Assembly (NCBI GenBank): GCA_040385875.1
Contig: JAZKGO010000220.1
Span: forward strand, 1-15,392
DNA length: 15,392 nucleotides
Direction: 5' to 3'
Source: JANMZR01 sp040385875
GTDB taxonomy: Bacteria; Bacteroidota; Bacteroidia; Cytophagales; Spirosomataceae
Shown here one piece after another: positions 6,438 to 13,971 of the stretch (position 1 is the first letter of the stretch; each line of letters starts with the position of its first letter). The position numbers and the translations under genes are program-made. The notes below the pieces were generated by a model, which saw nothing but the letters and a program-made list of their open reading frames with translations, searched no databases and had not been told where the DNA came from.

Positions 6438-6506
6438 TAGAACTATATTCACCCTGCTTTATTTTAAACATTTATACTTTATTATTTCGAGCTCCAAAGC
6501 TTCCTT

Positions 6507-8084
6507 ATGAAATTTATTTCAAAATTAGTTTTTCTTCTTTTTATTCAATTAAGTTTTGTAATAAATGCACAGCAATATTTAGGTATTGTGGGTAGCAATT
6601 ATGCAGGTACCAATAGTATTTATGCCAATCCCGCCAATTCTGTTGATTCACGACATAAAGTTTTTATTAATCTTGCCGCTGCTGACTTATTTATTGGGAA
6701 TAATGCAATTAAATGGAATGCTCCGTATTCATTCTTGAAGTTAATAAGCGGGGCTGTTATACCCTCCCAAAAGTTAATTTGGAGGAACAGCTATTTAACA
6801 GCCATTGAAAACAACAAAGAGAAAAACCTAAACGCATTAGTTGAATTAAGAGGCCCTTCCGTTTTATATTCTATTGATTCAAAGCAGGCCGTTGCCTTCA
6901 CCTCAAGAGGTAGGGGTGCGATTAGTTTTACCAATGTATCTCCGGAGATTGCAAAACTAATGCAATATGGCCCGAGAAATCCAACAATTATTAGGTCGGG
7001 TCAGGATTTAAACATGGCATTAAATATGAATGCTTTTGTAGAATTGGGTATCAGTTATGCAAAAGATATTTCTTTAAATCCTGAAGAAGCCATAAAAATC
7101 GGAATATCGGCCAAGCGAATAGTTGGATTGACCAACTTTCATATGGTTGCTAAAGATTCTGATTATCAGCTTGTTAATGATGTAGTTAACCCACAAGATC
7201 CCAGTTTTTTGTATGATAATGTACTTAATATCCAGCATATTGATGTAAAGTACGGCCAGTCAGATGAAGAGGCGGGTCTTAATGATTTTAGTTTAAGGCC
7301 TGGGTCTTGGATTGGAAAAGATAGTCCAGGCAGGGGTTTTGGTTTTGATTTAGGTATTTCTTTTGAGAGTAGGCCCGAAATCAGAAAGTACAGCTATAAA
7401 GTAAAAGGAAAACAAAGATGGGATGAAACCCAAAATAAATATGCCTATAAGATAGGCCTCTCGATAATCGATATTGGTAGAGTAAAATTTGACAATCCGA
7501 GTTATGTGTCAAATTATTATACGGTGACTGATAATAAATATGTTTTTGATAACCAAATGCGATTATTGCCGATTAGCAGATTAGTAAACGGAATTAATAA
7601 TAGTTTGAATGTAGGTGCAGCTTCCAGTTTGAATTCATTTTATTCAAGTTTGCCCACCGCCATTCAAGCTTATTTTGATTATAAAGTAAAGGATAATTAT
7701 TACGTATACAGCACTTGGGTACAAAACCTTAGGTCAGACAATAAACTAGGAATGCGAATGCCTTCCCTCATTTCAGTAGTGCCTAGGTATGAATCAAAGT
7801 GGATTAATTTAGCAGTTCCACTAAGCTTACTTAATGATTATCAGCTACTTACGCTAGGGTTCTCTGCTAGACTAGGCCCTTTTTTTATTGGATCTGATAA
7901 TTTGGGAGGCTTATTTAACTTAGGCAATCCAAGAGGTATGGACATTTATTCGGGTTTGAATATTCCAATTTTCAATAAACTACCAAGTATTTCCACTGAT
8001 TGCTATTATGAAAAATCTGAAAGGAGATTCCAACTTTTTAAGAGAAAACCTGGTAAACGCAATAAAGGTTTGGGGCAGGTTTAG
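6507..8084 (+). CDS. DUF5723 family envelope protein (predicted beta-barrel, exported)
   Basis: This 525-residue protein begins with a signal peptide (MKFISKLVFLLFIQLSFVINAQ, cleavage near residue 21). It continues with YLGIVGSNYAGTNSIYANPANSVDSRHKVFINL, the typical opening of Bacteroidota DUF5723 proteins, with a GSNYAG...NPA motif as in PorV/FadL-like barrels. The rest is rich in alternating hydrophobic/polar strands and Gly/aromatic residues, with blocks such as GFGFDLGISFE and LLTLGFSARLGPFFIGSDNLGGL. This is compatible with an outer-membrane beta-barrel. The C-terminus ends in a short basic tail (FKRKPGKRNKGLG) rather than an aromatic barrel signature. Function is unknown; outer-membrane location is inferred. 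It is monocistronic by position, with the pfkA intergenic region upstream and a 9-bp convergent junction with hslU downstream. Confidence 0.88.
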   Translation: MKFISKLVFLLFIQLSFVINAQQYLGIVGSNYAGTNSIYANPANSVDSRHKVFINLAAADLFIGNNAIKWNAPYSFLKLISGAVIPSQKLIWRNSYLTAIENNKEKNLNALVELRGPSVLYSIDSKQAVAFTSRGRGAISFTNVSPEIAKLMQYGPRNPTIIRSGQDLNMALNMNAFVELGISYAKDISLNPEEAIKIGISAKRIVGLTNFHMVAKDSDYQLVNDVVNPQDPSFLYDNVLNIQHIDVKYGQSDEEAGLNDFSLRPGSWIGKDSPGRGFGFDLGISFESRPEIRKYSYKVKGKQRWDETQNKYAYKIGLSIIDIGRVKFDNPSYVSNYYTVTDNKYVFDNQMRLLPISRLVNGINNSLNVGAASSLNSFYSSLPTAIQAYFDYKVKDNYYVYSTWVQNLRSDNKLGMRMPSLISVVPRYESKWINLAVPLSLLNDYQLLTLGFSARLGPFFIGSDNLGGLFNLGNPRGMDIYSGLNIPIFNKLPSISTDCYYEKSERRFQLFKRKPGKRNKGLGQV

Positions 8085-8093
8085 ACTCAACAA

Positions 8094-9476
8094 TTAAAGA
8101 ATATACTGACTTAAGTCTCTGTTTTTAACCAAACTTGAAAGCCTTTCCTGCACAAGATCATCATTCACCACAATTTTAGCATTTGGACCAATCGAGTCAG
8201 GAATGTCAAACATTAGATCGTTTAATAAATGGCTCATAACCGTTTGCAAGCGACGAGCGCCAATATTTTCTACTTCAGAGTTGATTTCAAAAGCGATTTT
8301 TGCAATAGCATTTAGAGCCTCATCTGTAAAGCTAAGCTCCACATTTTCAGCTTCTAACATCGCAATGTATTGCTTGGTCAATGCGCCTTTTGGTTCTTTT
8401 AATATCTTATAAAAGTCGTCTTGAGTAAGGCTTTGTAATTCTACTCTAATCGGAAATCTACCCTGTAATTCTGGTATTAAATCGCTTGGCTTCGATACAT
8501 GAAAGGCGCCTGCAGCGATAAAAAGCACGTGGTCGGTATTAATTGGACCATGTTTGGTATTTACCGTGGAGCCTTCCACGATAGGAAGCATGTCACGCTG
8601 AACGCCTTCTCGGCTCACATCGGGGCCACCACCACCTGACCTAGAAGAAGCTATTTTATCAATCTCATCGATAAAAATAATACCCAGATTTTCTGCTTTT
8701 CTTATGGCTTCCTCCTTTACCTCATCCATATCAATTAATTTTGAAGCCTCTTCTTCTAATAATATTTTGCGAGCCTCCCCAATGGTAAGTTTTCTTTTTT
8801 TCTGCTTTTTTGGTAACATCCCACCAATCATATCTTGAATATTCATCATCGACATTTCGTCGATAGGGCCACCCATTATTCCTACATTTGGGTTGCCACT
8901 TGACTGAATTGATATTTCAATCTTGCGGTTTTCAAGCTCGCCGGCTGCCAATTTTTCTCTGAATCGCTCTCTTGTTTTGTGGTTCAGTTCTTCGTCACTA
9001 TCTGATTGAATGTCAATTACTTGTGTGTTTTTTTCTTTGCCTTTTTTTACGCTTGGGATCAAAATATCCAGAATAATTTCCTCGACAGCCTTTTCCGCTT
9101 TTTCTTTTACTTCTTCTTTTTTGGCGGCTTTTACCATGTGCACAGATTGTTCAACTAAGTCACGCACCATGCTCTCCACATCACGACCCACATAACCCAC
9201 CTCGGTAAACTTTGAAGCTTCTACTTTTGTAAAAGGTGCATTGGCAAGTTTCGCCAATCTTCTGGCAATTTCCGTTTTACCTACCCCTGTGGAGCCAATC
9301 ATTAAGATATTATTTGGCGTAATTTCTTGCCTCATTTCTGGATTGGCGTTCATCCTTCTCCAGCGATTACGAAGGGCAATGGCTACATTTTTTTTTGCGT
9401 CCTTTTGTCCAATAATATACTTGTCTAGCTCCTCAACTATTTGCCTTGGTGTAAGAAATTCCAATGGTATTGCCAT
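8094..9476 (-). CDS. hslU: ATP-dependent protease ATPase subunit HslU
   Basis: HslU is the AAA+ unfoldase ring that feeds substrates to the HslV peptidase in the cytosol. The 460-residue length is normal. Visible motifs are the N-terminal LTPRQIVEELDKYIIGQ, Walker A GSTGVGKT (61-68), the pore loop GYVG (94-97), an intermediate domain (about 110-240), Walker B IIFIDE (266-271), the arginine-finger segment ELQGRFPIRVEL (336-347) and sensor-2 IGARRLQTV (405-413). The C-terminus ends in DLSQYIL, the hydrophobic tail that docks into HslV. The partner hslV is not in this window. hslU lies 100 bp downstream of mltG on the same strand and may be co-transcribed, though the AT-rich gap could also hold its own promoter. 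Confidence 0.97.
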   Translation of the reverse strand: MAIPLEFLTPRQIVEELDKYIIGQKDAKKNVAIALRNRWRRMNANPEMRQEITPNNILMIGSTGVGKTEIARRLAKLANAPFTKVEASKFTEVGYVGRDVESMVRDLVEQSVHMVKAAKKEEVKEKAEKAVEEIILDILIPSVKKGKEKNTQVIDIQSDSDEELNHKTRERFREKLAAGELENRKIEISIQSSGNPNVGIMGGPIDEMSMMNIQDMIGGMLPKKQKKRKLTIGEARKILLEEEASKLIDMDEVKEEAIRKAENLGIIFIDEIDKIASSRSGGGGPDVSREGVQRDMLPIVEGSTVNTKHGPINTDHVLFIAAGAFHVSKPSDLIPELQGRFPIRVELQSLTQDDFYKILKEPKGALTKQYIAMLEAENVELSFTDEALNAIAKIAFEINSEVENIGARRLQTVMSHLLNDLMFDIPDSIGPNAKIVVNDDLVQERLSSLVKNRDLSQYIL

Positions 9477-9576
9477 TTGTTTTTAAATTTTTAATTCTTA
9501 AACTGCCCTTTTTAAACAAACAAATATTGTTTTTTGTTTATTTGTAATTAAATATAAGTTTTTGTAAATCAACAAT

Positions 9577-10620
9577 TTACTTATATATTTTCATTTTATT
9601 TAATGCTTGCTGATACAGTTTCGCATTATTCAAATGGTCTTCGTAATTGGTTGCAAAAATATGATAACCATTCAAATCTGGACTGGCACACATATAAGTA
9701 TAGTTGTGCTTTTCGTAATTCAGAACTGCATCAATACTTACCAAATTGGCCAATCTGATGGGGCCTGGTGGCAAACCTGTATTTCTGTAGGTATTATAAG
9801 GTGATTTAATCATTAATTGTTCATTTAAAATCCTTTTTATGCCAAAATCTTGCAATGCAAACTTAATAGTTGGGTCGGCTTGTAATGGCATATTTGTTTT
9901 TAAACGGTTTAAATATAAACCAGCTACTCTTGGTTTTTCATCATCTTTTCGGGCTTGTTCTTCCTCTACGATTGAAGCTAAAATCGATACCTGAATAGGG
10001 GTCAAGCCTATTTCAGCTGCTTTGGCTTTTCTTTCAGAAGTCCAAAATTTATCATATTCATATTTCATTCGATCAAATATCTTCTTGGGTGCCACATTCC
10101 AAAATATATCATAGGTGTTTGGAATAAACATGCACATAAAAGTCTCATCTGTAAAACCATATTCTTTTGCTAATGTGCTGTCAAAAAGCACTTTTTCGAA
10201 TGCGGTCGAATCAAATTCAAACTTTGTCCCAATTTTATGTACCAAATCTTTTCTTAATCGTACATTATTGAAAGTCAGGTTGATAGGGTCTTGATCTCCC
10301 GATCGTAGCTTGTTTATTACCTCATAATTACCTGAATTTGGTTTGATTACATATCTGCCAGGTTTTACGTTTTCGGTATATTTTTTAAATTTTGCAATAA
10401 ACTTAAACGAGATTTCGTCTTTCACCACCTCATTTTTTTTCAGGCTGTCCCAAACTGTTTCAAAAGTAGCCTCTTTGGGAATCAATAGAACAAATGACTT
10501 TTCTTTATCAGCTTGTAAATTGGGTGTTTTTAATATCTGCCAAACATAGTAGGAAAAAGAGGCTGCCAAAAAGCCTATTAGCAGGATGGCTATTTTAAGT
10601 ATTTTATGCTTTTGTAACAT
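9577..10620 (-). CDS. mltG: Endolytic transglycosylase MltG (YceG-like)
   Basis: MltG is an inner-membrane enzyme that cleaves nascent glycan strands and is thought to set their length. An N-terminal membrane anchor lies at about residues 8-27 (numbered from the ATG, with basic residues before it). A LysM-like/YceG N-terminal region follows (PKEATFETVWDSL, VKPGRYVI), then the catalytic domain. The conserved ILASIVEEE block contains the glutamate equivalent to E. coli Glu218, at about residue 219. Other signatures are MPLQADPTIKFAL and SPYNTYRNTGLPPGPI. The length of 347 residues fits the family. I chose the ATG at 10620 over an adjacent in-frame TTG at 10623. Only 15 bp separate it from the stop of the upstream Ldh-family gene, so the two are very likely one operon. 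Confidence 0.95.
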   Translation of the reverse strand: MLQKHKILKIAILLIGFLAASFSYYVWQILKTPNLQADKEKSFVLLIPKEATFETVWDSLKKNEVVKDEISFKFIAKFKKYTENVKPGRYVIKPNSGNYEVINKLRSGDQDPINLTFNNVRLRKDLVHKIGTKFEFDSTAFEKVLFDSTLAKEYGFTDETFMCMFIPNTYDIFWNVAPKKIFDRMKYEYDKFWTSERKAKAAEIGLTPIQVSILASIVEEEQARKDDEKPRVAGLYLNRLKTNMPLQADPTIKFALQDFGIKRILNEQLMIKSPYNTYRNTGLPPGPIRLANLVSIDAVLNYEKHNYTYMCASPDLNGYHIFATNYEDHLNNAKLYQQALNKMKIYK

Positions 10621-10635
10621 CAATAGTTGGTTTTA

Positions 10636-11712
10636 TTAATTTTTAATGAATTCTATCTTAAATCTTTCACTCAGTTTCACCAAATCTAGCTGTACTGGTT
10701 CTACTAAATCGATTCCATCTTTCAATCTTATGGCCTCGGTTTCACGTTCTGGATCACCTGGAATAATTACTTTTTTGCCCTCCACCGCTTCAGCACTTCT
10801 AAATCTTTTGATCCATTTGTCCATGTCTTTTTTAAAGTCTTCGGCTGGTCTGAAGCCATCAATTCGCATGGCTCCCAAGAAGTGACCCGTTCCTACACCC
10901 ACTTGTTCACCAGCAGTCATGAACCCTGCAGTGGCAAATGGAGGCACCCAAGGTCCAAAATTAGCGCCTGAAAGTACACCAGAGAATATGTCGACAATAG
11001 CACCTAAGCCATAACCTTTGTGACTACCGTGCTCTCGGTCAGTGCCTAAGGGCAATAACGCCCCTCCATTTTTAATGGCAAATGCGTCATCTGACGGTTC
11101 CCCATTTTTGTCTTGGACCCAACCGATCGGAACGCTTTGATTTTTACGCTGTAAAATTTCAAGCTTTCCATATGCCACCGCCGTCGAAGCAAAATCCGCC
11201 AAAAAAGCGGGTTCCGTTTCAGCTGGAATGGCCACAGCTATTGGATTAGTACCCAACAGTTTTTCTTTTGAAAAAGTGGGGGTTACCAAAGGGGCAGCGT
11301 GAGTCATAGCCCAACCAATCATATCGTGCTCTACTGCCAAATGAGCATGATAGCCAGCTATTCCAAAATGGTTGGAGTTTTGAACCGATATCCACCCAGA
11401 GCCAACTTTATTCGCCTTTTCAATGGCAATTGCCATCGCTTTTGGCGCCACCACTAATCCCAAACCCGCATCGCCATCTAAAACGCCAGTTGATGGTGTT
11501 TCGTGTATGATTTTTACATTTGGTTTTGGGTTCAGCCTTCCATTGTCAAATAACCTCACGTAGCCAGCCAAACGAGCAATGCCGTGTGAGTCAATCCCTC
11601 TTAAATCAGCTGAAATTAGTATTTTTGAGGCTAATTCGGCGTCAGCCTCGGGACAACCAATGGCTAGAAAAATATTTTTGGTGAATTGTTGTAAATATTG
11701 TGATGAATGCAT
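10636..11712 (-). CDS. Malate/L-lactate dehydrogenase (Ldh2/YiaK family oxidoreductase)
   Basis: This 358-residue protein belongs to the NAD(P)H-dependent Ldh2 family (sulfolactate, ureidoglycolate, diketogulonate and malate/lactate reductases), which is distinct from Rossmann-type LDH. Motifs are DLRGIDSHGIARL (37-49, with the active-site His43), SNHFGIAGYHA (113-123), LLGTNPIAVAIP (152-163) and GSHKGYGLG (229-237). Substrate specificity cannot be read from sequence. The neighbouring genes (mltG, hslU) give no metabolic hint. The start is the ATG at 11712. An in-frame TTG at 11751 lies upstream of the TAACTTTG promoter box at 11740-11747 and would therefore not be transcribed from it. This gene leads the likely operon with mltG. 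Confidence 0.9.
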   Translation of the reverse strand: MHSSQYLQQFTKNIFLAIGCPEADAELASKILISADLRGIDSHGIARLAGYVRLFDNGRLNPKPNVKIIHETPSTGVLDGDAGLGLVVAPKAMAIAIEKANKVGSGWISVQNSNHFGIAGYHAHLAVEHDMIGWAMTHAAPLVTPTFSKEKLLGTNPIAVAIPAETEPAFLADFASTAVAYGKLEILQRKNQSVPIGWVQDKNGEPSDDAFAIKNGGALLPLGTDREHGSHKGYGLGAIVDIFSGVLSGANFGPWVPPFATAGFMTAGEQVGVGTGHFLGAMRIDGFRPAEDFKKDMDKWIKRFRSAEAVEGKKVIIPGDPERETEAIRLKDGIDLVEPVQLDLVKLSERFKIEFIKN

Positions 11713-11739
11713 CAAAGGTATTGATCTAAAAAATTTGTG

Positions 11740-11747
11740 CAAAGTTA
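11740..11747 (-). promoter_or_regulatory. Candidate -7 promoter box for the ldh-mltG operon
   Basis: The minus strand reads TAACTTTG followed by C, a full match to TAnnTTTG(C). It lies 27 nt before the ATG at 11712, which would give a short leader. A -33 TTTG at the usual distance is not seen. The box supports the downstream ATG as start. Confidence 0.55.
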
Positions 11748-11821
11748 TCAAAAATGTGTTAATTTAAATGAAAAAACTATTTCCAGACCAACCACCAAAG
11801 TTTTAAATTTCACGAACTTTT

Positions 11822-11850
11822 TTTGTAAAAATCGAGTTTAATTATTTTTG
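11822..11850 (+). promoter_or_regulatory. Candidate promoter for the DUF502 gene
   Basis: A TTTG (11822-11825) and TATTTTTG (11843-11850) resemble the Bacteroidota -33 and -7 elements. The spacer is 17 bp, slightly short of the usual 19-21. The -7 box ends 38 nt before the ATG. Confidence 0.45.
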
Positions 11851-11888
11851 AAAGCCTATTAAAACACAATAAAAAGTCCTAACAAATC

Positions 11889-12452
11889 ATGAATTTCAGT
11901 CAGATTACCAGCCGAATATTTAGCTATTTTGTCCGTGGCCTTTTACTTCTTGCGCCAGTCTATTTAACTGGATCGATACTTTTTTCAGTTTTTGACAAAC
12001 TTGACCAGCAATTTTATTTTTATTTTCGTGGTACAGGCATTTTAATTTTGGTTGCCATTATTGTATTGGTCGGTTTTATTGGCACCACTTTTATTGCGAT
12101 CCCAGTTTTCAAGCTTTTTGAGGCTTGGATGGAGCGGCTTCCTTTGGTACGATTAATTTATTTCTCACTAAAAGATCTTATTAATGCCTTTGTAGGGGAT
12201 AAAAAGAAGTTTGATAGACCTGTATTAATGGTTTTGAATAAGGAAAACGGAATCCATAAGCTAGGCTTTATAACACAGGATAATTTGAAAAGTTTGGAGA
12301 TTGAAAATGAATTGGTAACAGTCTATTGCCCACATAGTTACGCTTTTTCTGGTGAAACTTTCTTGGTGCCTTCCCAAAATGTTACCTTAATCAATGCTTC
12401 CACTTCTGAGGTGATGAAGTTCGTTGTTTCCGGCGGTGTCTCGACCAAATAA
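11889..12452 (+). CDS. DUF502 domain-containing membrane protein
   Basis: This 187-residue protein has two N-terminal membrane segments (about 14-35 and 48-72) joined by a short loop. The DUF502 signature follows: ERLPLVRLIYFSLKDLINAF (82-101), a conserved RPVLMVLNKENGIHKLGFIT strand region, the central VTVYCPHSYAFSGETFLVP block and the terminal EVMKFVVSGG (about 174-183). Family members usually have P-x-x-P-N-P-T-S-G in the central block; here it reads CPHSYAFSG, keeping the Ser-Gly. Function is unknown, with only broad distribution and inner-membrane location to go on. A small possible gene begins 12 bp downstream. Confidence 0.92.
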   Translation: MNFSQITSRIFSYFVRGLLLLAPVYLTGSILFSVFDKLDQQFYFYFRGTGILILVAIIVLVGFIGTTFIAIPVFKLFEAWMERLPLVRLIYFSLKDLINAFVGDKKKFDRPVLMVLNKENGIHKLGFITQDNLKSLEIENELVTVYCPHSYAFSGETFLVPSQNVTLINASTSEVMKFVVSGGVSTK

Positions 12453-12464
12453 AGAGGTTTCTTC

Positions 12465-12596
12465 ATGACTAAGCCAAGTCGATTTCAAGCTTCTTATTTG
12501 CTGACTGAGCAAAGTAGCAGAGAACAATTTAGTTGGCAATACCAAACCTTTTTTCAAAAATCATTTCCAAAAGCAAGCCCAAAATCGTATCTTTGA
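12465..12596 (+). CDS. Possible small protein of 43 residues (low confidence)
   Basis: An ATG-started frame of 43 codons begins 12 bp after the DUF502 stop. It is preceded by AAAGAGG at a good Shine-Dalgarno distance, which is uncommon in this window. The product is polar, with several Ser, Gln and aromatic residues (starts MTKPSRFQASYLLTEQ) and has no membrane segment or recognisable domain. Its stop codon overlaps the candidate aroA promoter box (12588-12595). It may be a real short gene co-transcribed with DUF502, the remnant of a longer one, or chance. Confidence 0.22.
   Translation: MTKPSRFQASYLLTEQSSREQFSWQYQTFFQKSFPKASPKSYL
12588..12595 (+). promoter_or_regulatory. Candidate -7 promoter box for aroA
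   Basis: TATCTTTG, preceded by CG and followed by ATTTTGC, matches TAnnTTTG. It is 80 nt upstream of the aroA start. No clear -33 TTTG is present. Confidence 0.45.
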
Positions 12597-12675
12597 TTTT
12601 GCTTCCTTAGTTAAGAATAGATAACCGAAGCACAAAAATTAAGAAATGTTATATCAAATTTGTTTATAAAAAGTT

Positions 12676-13914
12676 TTGAAAAAAGTATCGCTTAAAAGTT
12701 CTAACCTACCCATTAACACTTCAATAAATTTGGTAGCCTCAAAATCGGAATCCAACAGAGCATTGATTATCAATGCATTGGAGGGTTTTAGATGCGAATT
12801 GAAAAATCTGTCAGCAGCACGGGATACCCAAACGATGAAGTCGCTGTTAAACTCATCTGAATACATTGCTGATGTATTGGATGCAGGTACTACTATGCGT
12901 TTTTTAGCTTCCTATTTTGCTGTAACAGGGCAGAGTAAATTATTGACTGGTACCCCTCGTATGTGTGAAAGACCCATCGGAATATTGGTCGACTCACTCC
13001 GATTATTAGGTGCTAATATCGAGTATTCGGCCAATGAAGGCTACCCGCCCTTAATTTTAAAGGGCTTTCAATATTCAGGAGTGACGGAATTGAATATTCG
13101 GGGCGATGTAAGCAGTCAGTTCATTTCCTCCATTTTAATGATTGCACCAACTTTGCCCAAAGGTCTGAAAATCAACTTGATAGGAGAAGTTGGGTCTAAG
13201 CCTTATATCGAAATGACAATTGCTCAGATGAAACTTTTTGGAGCTGATGTTGAGGTGAATTGGAAGAAAAATAGCATAAAAATTAAAAAGTCAGCTTATA
13301 CTGCTAGTTCTTATTCTGTTGAATCTGATTGGTCTGGGGCTTCATATTGGTATTCAGTGGTGGCTTTAGGCAATGATATTGAGCTTAAATTAAATGGTTT
13401 GAGAGAAAATTCATTGCAAGGGGATTCAGAAATTGTGGAGATTATGAAGCATTTGGGGGTAGAATCTACCTTTGATAAAGACGGTGTTATCCTGACTAAA
13501 ATAGAAACCTCACCTACTTTTAGCTGGGATTTTAGCCATTGCCCAGATTTGGCACAAACGATTGCTGTAATATGTGCTGCAAAAGGAATTGAAGCAAATT
13601 TTTCTGGAATAGAAAGCCTCAAAGTAAAAGAAACCGATAGGGTTAAGGCTTTGCAAAATGAATTGAAAAAAATTGGAGCCGATTTAGTGGAGGTGGATAC
13701 GAATAAAAACTATAAAATTGTACCTTCCCAAACGCTTGGGCAAAGTAAAGTTCCTGTTGAATTTCAAACTTACGACGACCACCGCATGGCAATGGCATTT
13801 GCTCCGTTGAGTATGGTGCAACCGATTATTATTAATCATCCCCAAGTGGTGGCGAAGAGCTATCCAAGTTTTTGGGAAGATTTCCGAAAAGTGGCTGCCA
13901 TGAAAGAACTTTAA
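12676..13914 (+). CDS. aroA: 3-phosphoshikimate 1-carboxyvinyltransferase (EPSP synthase)
   Basis: AroA joins shikimate 3-phosphate and PEP to form EPSP, the sixth shikimate-pathway step, in the cytosol. Landmarks are KSESNRAL (23-30, substrate-binding Lys/Ser/Arg), DAGTTMRFL (69-77), TGTPRMCERPI (91-101), GDVSSQFISSILM (143-155), HCPDLAQTI (288-296, with the catalytic Asp291), KVKETDR (316-322, with Glu319 and Arg322), DDHRMAMAF (367-375) and the C-terminal AKSYPSFWEDF (Lys394). The 412-residue length is slightly short for the family, which is often seen in Bacteroidota. The start is TTG 12676, giving MKKVSLKSSN. The only upstream in-frame ATG (12646) is cut off by a TAA at 12667-12669. All catalytic landmarks are intact, so the gene is probably functional. 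Confidence 0.96.
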   Translation: MKKVSLKSSNLPINTSINLVASKSESNRALIINALEGFRCELKNLSAARDTQTMKSLLNSSEYIADVLDAGTTMRFLASYFAVTGQSKLLTGTPRMCERPIGILVDSLRLLGANIEYSANEGYPPLILKGFQYSGVTELNIRGDVSSQFISSILMIAPTLPKGLKINLIGEVGSKPYIEMTIAQMKLFGADVEVNWKKNSIKIKKSAYTASSYSVESDWSGASYWYSVVALGNDIELKLNGLRENSLQGDSEIVEIMKHLGVESTFDKDGVILTKIETSPTFSWDFSHCPDLAQTIAVICAAKGIEANFSGIESLKVKETDRVKALQNELKKIGADLVEVDTNKNYKIVPSQTLGQSKVPVEFQTYDDHRMAMAFAPLSMVQPIIINHPQVVAKSYPSFWEDFRKVAAMKEL

Positions 13915-13971
13915 TATTTGACTGTTTTTTTCGTAACAAAGCCCTAATTTGCATGAAAAAGAATATTTCAG

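Larger units (their letters stand above)
5803..6506. other. 704-bp intergenic region without a convincing gene
   Basis: This is the longest non-coding stretch, lying between the divergent pfkA (minus) and DUF5723 gene (plus). Most of it is very AT-rich with homopolymer runs, but about 5911-6012 has clearly higher GC and holds the hairpin cluster described separately. The heptamer TGGGCAT occurs four times: inverted at 5836-5842 and direct at 5878, 6034 and 6415. Two 13-bp direct repeats are present: TGGGCATTTCATG (5878-5890, 6034-6046) and TCCAATTGATTTT (5959-5971, 6053-6065). A 63-codon plus-strand frame (6027-6218) has no recognisable features. A weak AT-only inverted repeat lies at 6305-6322. 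A candidate promoter for the DUF5723 gene is at 6430-6437. Confidence 0.8.

Noticed and set aside
9241..9486. 81-codon plus-strand frame opposite the start of hslU
   Set aside because: Antisense shadow of the Walker A region of hslU; no features of its own.
11713..11751. Longer start of the Ldh-family gene at TTG 11751
   Set aside because: It lies upstream of the TAACTTTG promoter box, and the ATG at 11712 gives the family's usual length.
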